Assembly (NCBI RefSeq): GCF_945915485.1
Contig: NZ_CAMEFJ010000002.1
Span: 1 to 64,000, forward strand
Direction of reading: 5' to 3'
Origin: an uncultured Agrococcus sp.
GTDB lineage: Bacteria > Actinomycetota > Actinomycetes > Actinomycetales > Microbacteriaceae
DNA: 64,000 nt
The notes below the pieces were generated by a model. That model searched no databases, was not told where the DNA came from, and saw nothing but the letters and a program-made list of their open reading frames with translations. Below are positions 1 to 8,798 of this stretch, piece after piece. The translations under genes and the position numbers were made by a program. Position 1 is the stretch's first letter; each line of letters begins with the position of its first letter.

Positions 1-210
1 CACTGGCCATGCGACATGACGCCAGGAATGTCGGGAGGCGGAGTCTTCGCCTATTACGACGAAGACACTGACGCCGGCTACCTCGTCGCCGTGAATTCAC
101 TCGTGTTCTTCGACAGTGACGGCAACGTGTCGCACACGGAATCCAGTGTCCTTGGAGAAGTCGCTCAGTCCCTGTATGCGAGAGCCGGAGGGTACGGCGA
201 TGAGAACTAA
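1..210 (+). CDS. C-terminal fragment of a trypsin/V8-like serine protease (truncated by window start)
   Basis: Frame open from base 1; HWPCDMTPGMSGGGVF resembles the catalytic-Ser GxSGG motif; stop at 208-210. Confidence 0.6.
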   Translation, partial: HWPCDMTPGMSGGGVFAYYDEDTDAGYLVAVNSLVFFDSDGNVSHTESSVLGEVAQSLYARAGGYGDEN

Positions 211-1156
211 GCATCGGCCCCTGGCACGCTTCATAACCGCGGCAGCGGCCCTCCTCGCGCTCGCCGGATGTGCTGCGGGCCCTGTGCAGCCCTACGCGGC
301 AGCGGAGCATCAGGGCCTGCGTGAATTCCACATCGATGCGGCAGCCGAGTACCTGGAGACCGATGAGTTGCTTGCCGGCATCGGGCAGCTCGAGTCGTAC
401 ACGGCCGTCGGCTACAAGCACGGGCTCGCCAGCAACGGCGCACAGTTGAACAATCAGCACACGACGAAGTTCGTCAATGGCTCCTATCTCTCGCTCGAGC
501 AGGGGATCCACGAGGGCGAGACGATCGATGTCTATCACGTTGCCGGCTCGGATCGCGAGTACTACCTCTTCGGCCGCATGTACCAGGAGAAAATGGACAT
601 TGCACCGTGGGGGCATACTGCGGCGCCTCGAATGGAACCGGACGTGCATCCGAGTGATGCGTGCGCACTCAGCGCGGTCGCGTATGCGTGTCAATTGCTC
701 CGCGCGTGGCACTATACACAGGAGCATTTCGACGAGTCTGACGACGGCCATCAGGATGTTCCCCTGCACCTGATGCGTTATGCCAATGGCAGCGTTCTGT
801 TGACAACGGCCGTCACCGTCGGCTCGATGGTCGAAGCGAATCTATGGGTCTTCGGCGGCGATCTCGAACAACTGGTGACGGACGAAACGCTCGACACGCT
901 CGTCCCCATGCGCATCTGGATCAACTCAGATGGAGTGGTGCTGAAAATGGAGGCGAACGGCACGGTGGTAGCGCCGGATACGGATCTGGAAATGGAGCTC
1001 CAAGTAGGCTTCGAGATCACCGGCACCGCGGCGCAGGAAGAAATCTCCGTTCCAATTGAGAACCTCGAAGAGGACAACCTCTTCGAAATGCCCGAGGGCT
1101 CCGAAGCGGAGGACTTCTGGCGGACGATCGAGCTGATCCGAATCGGCGAGCTGTAA
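200..1156 (+). CDS. Secreted lipoprotein, unknown function
   Basis: Internal ATG at 200 (MRTKHRPLARFITAAAALLALAGCAAG) gives signal peptide plus lipobox LAGC; overlaps the upstream stop. Confidence 0.75.
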   Translation: MRTKHRPLARFITAAAALLALAGCAAGPVQPYAAAEHQGLREFHIDAAAEYLETDELLAGIGQLESYTAVGYKHGLASNGAQLNNQHTTKFVNGSYLSLEQGIHEGETIDVYHVAGSDREYYLFGRMYQEKMDIAPWGHTAAPRMEPDVHPSDACALSAVAYACQLLRAWHYTQEHFDESDDGHQDVPLHLMRYANGSVLLTTAVTVGSMVEANLWVFGGDLEQLVTDETLDTLVPMRIWINSDGVVLKMEANGTVVAPDTDLEMELQVGFEITGTAAQEEISVPIENLEEDNLFEMPEGSEAEDFWRTIELIRIGEL

Positions 1157-1165
1157 GGAAGCACC

Positions 1166-1822
1166 ATGAGCAACAGCAATCCTCCCTTCCCACCACGGCA
1201 GCCGGGCCCGTTCTCACAGGGGCCGCAACAGCCCGGCCCGCCCACCGGCCCTGCGCCAAGCTCGCCGCCGCCGGGCGGACCGTTCGGTTCGCCTCCTGCG
1301 TCTCAGCCGAACCGGCCCCCTCAGAGCGCACCTCCCGGGGGACCCCCCAGCGCACCTCCTAGCGGCCCGCCGAGCGCTCCACCGCACGCAGCGCCTCCGG
1401 GCAGCGCCCCTGCTCGTCCGCAGGTGTCGGCTCCGTTCGCCCCACCGCCGGGTTCCTCCCCCAGCTCCCCTCCCCCCGGCCAACGATCGGGCGGCGAGAA
1501 GAAGCGTTCACTCACGGTGCCGATCCTGATCACGGCAGCAATCGCCGCAATTGTCTTCATACCGGGTGGTTGGCTGATCGGCTGGTTCGGGGCGGAGTCC
1601 GGGACGATGGATTCCGGTGCGATAGCGGGCGAAGTGCAACGAGTTCTCACCGACGACTACGGTCTCGCCGAAGTGCAAGACGTTACCTGCCCCGACGAGG
1701 TTCGTCCCGAGCAGGGCACGACGTTCCAGTGCACGTTCAGCTGGGACGGCACGGAGCAATCGGTACCCGTGACCGTCGGGTCAAGCGACGGACAACTACT
1801 CGTCGGAACACCGGAGGTGTAG
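1166..1822 (+). CDS. Pro-rich N-terminus, one TM helix, DUF4333-like C-terminal domain
   Basis: Low-complexity PPG/APP region, TM segment, then VQRVLTDDYGLAEVQDVTCPDEVRPEQGTTFQCTF typical of DUF4333. Confidence 0.75.
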   Translation: MSNSNPPFPPRQPGPFSQGPQQPGPPTGPAPSSPPPGGPFGSPPASQPNRPPQSAPPGGPPSAPPSGPPSAPPHAAPPGSAPARPQVSAPFAPPPGSSPSSPPPGQRSGGEKKRSLTVPILITAAIAAIVFIPGGWLIGWFGAESGTMDSGAIAGEVQRVLTDDYGLAEVQDVTCPDEVRPEQGTTFQCTFSWDGTEQSVPVTVGSSDGQLLVGTPEV

Positions 1823-2100
1823 AAGGGGCGAGTGCCGTTCGTCTCCTTTGAATCGAAGACGTCGGCAATCGCGCGTTGCGCCGTCCCCGTCGCTGAGCGC
1901 GCGGGTGGGCACAGCCCGGTCTCGGCCGTCGCGGGATCGACGAAGGCATCGCTGCGTGAGCTTTCGAGATAGACGCCCAGGAGGCGCCCCGATCGGGCCG
2001 GACTTCTGTCGGAATGCTCCACTCGCAGCGACAGACCCCCCTCTGAGCGACGTCACGGTGCGCTGGGCCGGGTGATTGCGCGAGGGATCATGCGACAAGC

Positions 2101-2138
2101 AAAGACCCTCTGAACGTTGATTCGTTCAGAGGGTCTTT
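2101..2138. terminator. Intrinsic terminator-like hairpin downstream of tRNA-fMet
   Basis: Perfect 15-bp arms AAAGACCCTCTGAAC / GTTCAGAGGGTCTTT with 8-nt loop. Confidence 0.8.
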
Positions 2139-2145
2139 CTCTTCG

Positions 2146-2219
2146 TTGCGGGGGCAGGATTTGAACCTACGACCTCCGGGTTATGAGCCCGGCGAGCTAC
2201 CGAACTGCTCCACCCCGCG
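2146..2219 (-). tRNA. Initiator tRNA-fMet (CAT)
   Basis: Reverse complement CGCGGGGTGGAGCAGTTCGGTAGCTCGCCGGGCTCATAACCCGGAGGTCGTAGGTTCAAATCCTGCCCCCGCAA; C1:A72 mismatch and GGG/CCC in anticodon stem; CCA not encoded. Confidence 0.93.
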
Positions 2220-2287
2220 TTGCAGATACCTACGTTAGCACGCCGCGCGGGGTGGGACAAATCGGGGTCCGCCCCACCCCTATCCGA

Positions 2288-5284
2288 TCACCCTTCGGCC
2301 TCCAGGCGCTCGATCTCGTCGCTCAGGACGATCGCACGCTCGAGCGCCTCCTGCAGCCGCTCGTCGGCCTCAGCGGCGCCGACGAGGTCGTTGTTCGCGT
2401 AGGCCTCTTCGCGGTCCTGCAGCGCCTGGTTGGCATCCTGCAGCACCTCGTTCAGCTCCTGCTGCAGAGCTGCGAGGTCGTCGCTGATCGGCTCCTCCGG
2501 CGTCTCCGGCTCCGACGGCTCCTCCGGCTCTTCCGGCTCGGTCGGAGTGTCCGGATCATCCGGGTCGACAGGATCGTCCTCGATGCCCTCTGGCGCATCA
2601 TCGACATCCGCTCCCGAATCACCGTCGAAGAGCTCATCGAGCGCGGCATCCAGAGTGTCGGCGAACGCGATGTTGTCTCCGAACGAGACGAGGACTCGAC
2701 GCAGAACGGGGAACGAGGTGTCACCTGTCGAACGCAGATACACCGGCTGCACGTACAGCAGTCCGCCGCCGACGGGCACCGTCAGCAGATTGCCTCGCAT
2801 CACCTGCGTCGCACCTCGTTCGAGGATGTTGAGCTCGACCGAGATCGCGTCGTCGGTGTTGAAGTTGTTCTGCATCTGGCCCGGCCCGGGAACAGACTGG
2901 TCGCGTGGCAGCTCCTGGATCACGAGCCTGCCGTAATCCTCGCTCACCTCGCCCGGTGTGGAGCCGGCATCGGCATTGACCGATAAGTACCCGTAGAGCA
3001 CATTCGGTGTCCCCTCACCTCCGTGCGGGATGAATGTCGAGTACAGCGTGAATGCGGGATCCTGCTCTGCAACCGACATCGTCAGGTAGTAGGGCGGCTG
3101 CGGTGGCGCCGACCCCTCCCCCGTCCAAGTGGGCTCCGACGGCGTACGCCAGCGGTCGTCGTCCGAGTAGAAGGTACCCGGGTTCGTCACGTGGTAATCA
3201 CCGAGGATGGCCCGCTGCATCTTGAAGAGATCCTGCGGATAGCGCACGTGCGACAGCAGGTCACCGCTCATCTCCTCCATCGACGTCGTCGAAGCGGGAT
3301 AGACGCTCTGCCATGCCTGCAGAATGGGGTCGTCTGTGTCCCACGCGTACAGCGTCACACTGCCGTCGTACGCATCCACGACACCCTTGACGGAGTTGCG
3401 GATGTAGTTGACGGTGTCGTTCGGCCCCATCTGCGGATTCGGGTTCGTCGAATCGCGAATCGCGCCTGACATCGACATGGGCGTCGAATACGGGTAAAGA
3501 TCCGTCGACGTGAAGCCGTCCACGATCCAGACGACACGGCCATCCACGACCGCCGGGTACGACGTCTGGTCGAGCGTCAAGTACGGGGCGACCTCCTGCA
3601 CGCGCTCGATGGGATCGCGGTTGTAGAGAATCTGGGAATCGCTGTTGAGTGCGTCCGACAGCAGGATCTGCTCCGACTGGAACTGCAGCGCATACGCGAG
3701 GCGGTTGAAGAGGTTCCCGACGTTCGGACCGCCCTCGCCGTCGAATGTCGTCATGGCGTTGTCAGCACCGGAACCCTCTTCGCCACCGCGCGGATAGTCG
3801 ACTTCGAGATCGACGCTGTCATCCGTTCCGCCCACGATGGAGTACTCGGGCTGCGACTGACCGAAGTAGATCCTCGGCTCGTAGTCGCCGAGCGGACCTG
3901 AGGTCGGAACACCGCCCTGCATGAACACCGGCTGCCCTTCGGGACCACGCTGGTTGCCGTACGCCGCGACCATGCCGTAGCCGTGCGTATACACGATGGT
4001 CTGGTTGTACCAGGACTGCTCGGACAACCAGTCGGTGTTCATCTCACGGAGCGTCACGACGGTGTCCTGCAGCTCACCGTCGATCTCGTAACGGTCCACA
4101 TTGAGCTGCTCGGGGAAGCTGTAGAACTGACGGTACGACTCGAGGTTCTGGAACGCCTCCGACACGAGCGCGGGGTCCATGATGCGGATGTTCGCCGTCG
4201 TCTGCGCGTCCTCCGCCAGCTGGCCCTGCTCCGTCGTCGTGCGTGTGTCGGTCGGCACCATCTCGACCTCGGAGACACCGAAGGCATCCCGTGTCGATTC
4301 GATGTTGCGGTCGATGAACTCGGCCTCGAGGGTTCTCGCGCTCGGGTCGACCTGGAAGCGCTGAATCAGCGCCGGGTAGGCGGCTCCGACAACGAGGGAG
4401 GCCACGATCAGCATCGCGGTACCGACGATCGAAATGCGCCAGCGGCCGATCACCGCCGTCACGACGAAGCAGATCGCAACGAGAGCAGCAATTCCTGCCA
4501 TGATCTGGATTCCGGGAATCGTCGCGTTCACCGCTGCGAAGCCTGCGCCGGATCGGACAACGCTGCTCGAAGGCTGCGAAAGGGCAGCGTACTGGCCGAG
4601 CCAGATGTTCGCAGCCAGACCCAGCATGAAGAGCGCTGCGAGAACGGCGAGCATGATCCGAGTCGCCCTTGCGACGCGGAACTCCCGGCCGTTGATCCGC
4701 AGCGACCCGTACAGGTACGACATCGCGACAGTAGCGGCGAACGAGGCGAAGACGACGAGCAGCAGCAGCGTCACCACCTGCTGGTAGAACGGCACCTCGA
4801 AGACGTAGAAGCTGATGTCGAATCCGAACTGCGGGTCCGTCTGCCCAAACGGCTGACGATTCAGCCACAGCTGCACGAGCTCCCAGCGACTCGCCGCCGC
4901 GGCTCCCGAGAACAACCCGAAGATCACCGGGATGAGCACCATCCCGACGCGACGGAGGGGCTCGATCTGCGCCTGATAGCGGTCGAGCTGACTCGACAGC
5001 TGGGCGTAGGTCGGGCGCGTTCTGAAGGCAACCTGCATGACAATGGCGAGCGGAACGGCCATTGCGAGGAACCCGATGGCGAACATCACCGCTATCGAGC
5101 CCCAGCGAACGAGCACAACCTCCGAGAACCCGAGTTGATCGAACCAGAGGTAGTCGGTGTAGAAGCCGGTGAAGTAGTAGAACCCGATCGCCAGCGCCGC
5201 CACGATCACCAGCGTCAATAGCAGCGGTGAGCGGCGGTCCCGGGGTTTCGGCGAATCAGATGAGGTGGCGGCGGAACTCGTCAC
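2288..5284 (-). CDS. UPF0182 family membrane protein
   Basis: 998 aa, multiple N-terminal TM helices, FYTDYLWFDQLGF motif, acidic Pro/Glu/Asp-rich C-terminal region. Confidence 0.93.
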   Translation of the reverse strand: MTSSAATSSDSPKPRDRRSPLLLTLVIVAALAIGFYYFTGFYTDYLWFDQLGFSEVVLVRWGSIAVMFAIGFLAMAVPLAIVMQVAFRTRPTYAQLSSQLDRYQAQIEPLRRVGMVLIPVIFGLFSGAAAASRWELVQLWLNRQPFGQTDPQFGFDISFYVFEVPFYQQVVTLLLLVVFASFAATVAMSYLYGSLRINGREFRVARATRIMLAVLAALFMLGLAANIWLGQYAALSQPSSSVVRSGAGFAAVNATIPGIQIMAGIAALVAICFVVTAVIGRWRISIVGTAMLIVASLVVGAAYPALIQRFQVDPSARTLEAEFIDRNIESTRDAFGVSEVEMVPTDTRTTTEQGQLAEDAQTTANIRIMDPALVSEAFQNLESYRQFYSFPEQLNVDRYEIDGELQDTVVTLREMNTDWLSEQSWYNQTIVYTHGYGMVAAYGNQRGPEGQPVFMQGGVPTSGPLGDYEPRIYFGQSQPEYSIVGGTDDSVDLEVDYPRGGEEGSGADNAMTTFDGEGGPNVGNLFNRLAYALQFQSEQILLSDALNSDSQILYNRDPIERVQEVAPYLTLDQTSYPAVVDGRVVWIVDGFTSTDLYPYSTPMSMSGAIRDSTNPNPQMGPNDTVNYIRNSVKGVVDAYDGSVTLYAWDTDDPILQAWQSVYPASTTSMEEMSGDLLSHVRYPQDLFKMQRAILGDYHVTNPGTFYSDDDRWRTPSEPTWTGEGSAPPQPPYYLTMSVAEQDPAFTLYSTFIPHGGEGTPNVLYGYLSVNADAGSTPGEVSEDYGRLVIQELPRDQSVPGPGQMQNNFNTDDAISVELNILERGATQVMRGNLLTVPVGGGLLYVQPVYLRSTGDTSFPVLRRVLVSFGDNIAFADTLDAALDELFDGDSGADVDDAPEGIEDDPVDPDDPDTPTEPEEPEEPSEPETPEEPISDDLAALQQELNEVLQDANQALQDREEAYANNDLVGAAEADERLQEALERAIVLSDEIERLEAEG

Positions 5285-5320
5285 GTAGTATCTCCAACTT
5301 GAAAACGGGGTCAGGTCATT

Positions 5321-6385
5321 CTATCCGCACGACGGCAACGGTGTGCTCACTCGCTCGGGGTCGCCGTCCGCGTTCGCGACGACTTCGACGACGCTCTGCG
5401 CTTCTGTCAGCGTCTCGACGGGGACGACATTGAGGCCGGACGGCACGTTGCCAGCGACTTCTCCGCAGTTTTCCGCGGGCACGAGCATCCATTCGGCTCC
5501 CGCGTCGAGCGCGCCGTGCATCTTCTGCACGACCCCGCCGATGGAGCCGACCGCTCCGGAAACGCTCATCGTGCCGGTTCCCGCCCACGCGACGGAACCC
5601 GTCATGGATCCGGAAGTGAGGCGTTCGATGACGCCGAGCGAGAACATCATGCCCGCGGACGGCCCGCCCACGTTGGGCAGTGCGATGGTCACATCGAGCG
5701 GCAGGTCGACATCGCTCATGGCCTGCACACCGATCAGGCGGATGCCGTCGCTCTCCTCGGGTTCGATGACGGCCTCGCCCACTTCGCCGTCGCGTTCATA
5801 GACAATCGTTACCGGGTCGTCGCTTTCGGCGGCCGCGTTTCGTATCGTGTAGGCATCCCAGATGGTCTCACCGTTCACGGTGAGCAGCACGTCGCCGTCC
5901 TGCAGGATCCCGTCGGCAGGGCTGCCCGGCAGAACACCGGCCGCCCACACTCGCACATCCACGTCGTAACCCAGCTGCAGCAAGGCCGCTGCGATCGCCG
6001 TGTCCTGCGAATTCTCCATGTCGGCCTGCGACTGCTGGTTCCGCTCTTCCACCGTCACCTGACCGTAGACGGCTTCCATCGGGAGCACGGTCTGATCGGG
6101 AGAGAAGTAGGCGGCAGCCACCTCCGCCCAGTTCAGCGGGTTGTCCGGATTGCCTCGCAGGGAGATCGTGAGCAGCCGCAGCTCGCCGTCGACCGGATAG
6201 GTCTCAGCGTCGCTCACTTCGATGATCGGGCCCTCGTCCGTCTCACCCAGGGTGTCGAACGTGGGGCCGGGAGACTGGGTTATGAATGGCGAAGGAAGAA
6301 AAGCCATGGTTGCAAGCGCCAGCAGAGCTGCGAGCGTTGCGAACGTGCCAACGGCTCTGCGTCCCTCTGTCCGGCGTCGGAACAC
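5321..6385 (-). CDS. PDZ domain plus Lon-like (S16) protease, YlbL family
   Basis: GPSAGMMFSLGVIERLTSG and GGVVQKMHGALDAGA Ser/Lys motifs; PDZ-like segment; N-terminal TM. Confidence 0.9.
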   Translation of the reverse strand: MFRRRTEGRRAVGTFATLAALLALATMAFLPSPFITQSPGPTFDTLGETDEGPIIEVSDAETYPVDGELRLLTISLRGNPDNPLNWAEVAAAYFSPDQTVLPMEAVYGQVTVEERNQQSQADMENSQDTAIAAALLQLGYDVDVRVWAAGVLPGSPADGILQDGDVLLTVNGETIWDAYTIRNAAAESDDPVTIVYERDGEVGEAVIEPEESDGIRLIGVQAMSDVDLPLDVTIALPNVGGPSAGMMFSLGVIERLTSGSMTGSVAWAGTGTMSVSGAVGSIGGVVQKMHGALDAGAEWMLVPAENCGEVAGNVPSGLNVVPVETLTEAQSVVEVVANADGDPERVSTPLPSCG

Positions 6386-6520
6386 CCGTGCCCTCCCCTA
6401 TGTTCGGCTCTCGCAATGCTCGCATTCGTCGCAGCCCGTCGTGCGTTTGTTCGCCGCTGGCTGATGCCGAATCTCGCGAATTCACTGCGGCGGGATGCCC
6501 TCCACGGATAGCGTAGTGCC

Positions 6521-7936
6521 ATGGCCGATGAGCATGAGAAGGATCCAGCCGACGAACTCCGCGAAATGATCCAGCGGATGCTCGGGGGCGAGGGCGAGCT
6601 CGATCTCCAATCGCTCGCTCAGGCCGCCGGTATGCAGGGGGGCAACGCCGACGCTTTCGCAGGGCTCATGCAGCACCTGCAGTCGGCGCTCACGAACCCT
6701 AGCGAGGACATCGACTGGTCGGCGGGGGTGAAGCAGGCGCAGCGTGTTGTGCAGCAGAACCCCGGATCCGTCAGCGCGGAAGACCGAGAAGCGACACAGG
6801 AGGCGGCACGCCTCGCTGCGCTCTGGCTCGATGAGCAGACGCAGCTGGGCACGGTAGACCGGTTAGAACACCTCTCGCGGCAGCAGTGGGCCGAGGCGAC
6901 GTTCCCGGTGTGGCAGGAGATGTCGGAGCCGGTCGCGGCGAGCATAGCCAAGGCGCTGACGGACGCGATGAGCGAGATGACGCCCGAGTCGGAGGCCGAG
7001 ATGGTCCAGGGCGCCGGACGGCTACTGCGTTCCGTCGGAGGAACCCTGTTCGCCGTGCAGCTCGGCCAGGTTGTCGGTCAGCTTGCGGGCGAGGTGCTCT
7101 CGGGCGGCGACATCGGGTTTCCGCTGCTCGACGACCGCGCGGCCGTCATAACCGCCAACCTCCCGCAGCTCACGGATGGCCTCGAGGTTCCGGATGACCA
7201 GATTCGCATCTGGCTCGCGCTGCGTGAGCTCGCTCACGCGCGACTGTTCCATCACGCCAAGTGGTTGCGGCTCGAAGTCATGAGCGAGATCCGCAGCTAC
7301 GCCGAGGGCATTCACGTGGATGTCCGGGCGCTCGACGACCTCGCGATGCAGGTCGACCCTGCGAACCCGCAGCAGATCCAGGAGCTTTTGCGTAACGGGT
7401 CGCTGATACCCCCTCGCACGAAGGAGCAGGAGGATGCGCTCGCTTCGCTCGAAACCACGCTCGCGCTGATCGAGGGATGGGTCGACTGCGTAACGCAGCA
7501 GGCCGCGGCTCGGCTGCCGAAGCAAGCGGCCATAGCCGAAGCGGTGCGTCGGCGCCGAGCAACGGGTGGCCCTGCGGAGAAGGCGCTTTCGACGCTCGTC
7601 GGCCTGGAGATTCGGCCGCGGCGACTGCGCGAGGCGAGCGAGTTCTGGCAGCGTGTCACCTCCGAAGTCGGCGCCGAGAAGCGCGACAGCCTGTGGGAGA
7701 GCTTCGATCTCGTCCCAACGGCGGAAGACATCGACGACCCGGCACGCATAATCGCTCAGCTGAAGGGAGAAGCGGCCGATCTCGACGAGATCGATATCGC
7801 GCTTCGTCAGCTGTTCGATGAGGAGGCCGACGGCGGTGAACACATCGAAGGGGCGGGTGACAGCGAAAAGGGTTCCGACGACGGTAACGGCGAGGCGCGC
7901 GATGACGAGCAAGAGGGTGGGTCCACGTCCGACTGA
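6521..7936 (+). CDS. DUF2342 / 'zinc-dependent metalloprotease' family protein
   Basis: 471 aa; ELAHARLFHHAKWLR family motif; acidic C-terminus. Confidence 0.85.
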   Translation: MADEHEKDPADELREMIQRMLGGEGELDLQSLAQAAGMQGGNADAFAGLMQHLQSALTNPSEDIDWSAGVKQAQRVVQQNPGSVSAEDREATQEAARLAALWLDEQTQLGTVDRLEHLSRQQWAEATFPVWQEMSEPVAASIAKALTDAMSEMTPESEAEMVQGAGRLLRSVGGTLFAVQLGQVVGQLAGEVLSGGDIGFPLLDDRAAVITANLPQLTDGLEVPDDQIRIWLALRELAHARLFHHAKWLRLEVMSEIRSYAEGIHVDVRALDDLAMQVDPANPQQIQELLRNGSLIPPRTKEQEDALASLETTLALIEGWVDCVTQQAAARLPKQAAIAEAVRRRRATGGPAEKALSTLVGLEIRPRRLREASEFWQRVTSEVGAEKRDSLWESFDLVPTAEDIDDPARIIAQLKGEAADLDEIDIALRQLFDEEADGGEHIEGAGDSEKGSDDGNGEARDDEQEGGSTSD

Positions 7937-7997
7937 CCTCGCTGTGGCTGTGGATAAACCGCCGCGCTGATAGCCGCGTAGCGGGCAGAATGCCCGC

Positions 7998-8798
7998 ATG
8001 CTCCGACTCCGACCACACTTGCCGTTGTTCTGGGTCGCGCCGACGACCCTCCAGGTCGGTGTACAGGAGCCGCTCGCCCGTCTGGATGTGAACGAAGCGG
8101 AAGCGGAGGCCATCGAACTGTTGCGCCACGGCATGCTCCGAAACGAATTCGTCGTTCGCTGCGGCAGAGAACGGGCCTCTCTGCTGCTACGGGCCCTACA
8201 AGACGCGCTTGTGCAACCGGCACCCGATGCACGCATCCGAGTCGCCGGATCGTCGCCCGTCGCTCGCGAGATTCAGCAGCTCGTGCGCGCCTCCGGGTAT
8301 GCGGCAGGGAGGCGAGCGGCGAACCTCTTCATCTCGGTCGCCGAGTGGGAGCTGTCGGAACGGGAGTGGCAGCGCTCGCTCGCCCGACAGAAGCCGTACC
8401 TGCCCGTTGTGCTCGGCGACGCGTCTATCGATGTCGGTCCGCTCTGGCTCCCCGGCCGTCCCTGCAGGAAGTGTGCACGGCGGTCGGCTCCTCCCCTGCT
8501 TCCCCTCGTCGATGACTTCGAGCGCTCGTTGCGGCTTCAGCCACTGGAGCACGCAGCTATTCTCGGCGTTGTCGCTGACATGATCTCGAGTTTCGCGAAC
8601 GGCTATTGCCATCGTCGTTTCGTGACGGTGCGGCGCGGAACCGCCGTCGTCACCGAGTCCGAAATGGGCGTTCGCGACGGCTGTCCCTGCTCTACCGACG
8701 CGCAGCCCGTGACGGAGCTCGCTTCAGGGCATCCTGCAACGGGACAAGAAAACGGGATGCCTTCCTCGGAGCCCCTCCCGACGAAACAGATCGTGTGA
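7998..8798 (+). CDS. Hypothetical protein, possibly a divergent ThiF/E1-like or TOMM-cyclodehydratase-type domain
   Basis: 266 aa; GPLWLPGRPCRKCARR and RDGCPC Cys pairs reminiscent of the E1-like Zn site; no clear GxGxxG. Confidence 0.5.
   Translation: MLRLRPHLPLFWVAPTTLQVGVQEPLARLDVNEAEAEAIELLRHGMLRNEFVVRCGRERASLLLRALQDALVQPAPDARIRVAGSSPVAREIQQLVRASGYAAGRRAANLFISVAEWELSEREWQRSLARQKPYLPVVLGDASIDVGPLWLPGRPCRKCARRSAPPLLPLVDDFERSLRLQPLEHAAILGVVADMISSFANGYCHRRFVTVRRGTAVVTESEMGVRDGCPCSTDAQPVTELASGHPATGQENGMPSSEPLPTKQIV

Noticed and set aside
3983-5221. 412-aa + strand ORF, charged low-complexity
   Set aside because: Antisense to the UPF0182 gene, no recognisable domain, Arg/His/Glu-rich composition typical of shadow frames
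7022-8236. 404-aa minus ORF across 6521 and 7998 genes
   Set aside because: Antisense to better-supported genes on the + strand
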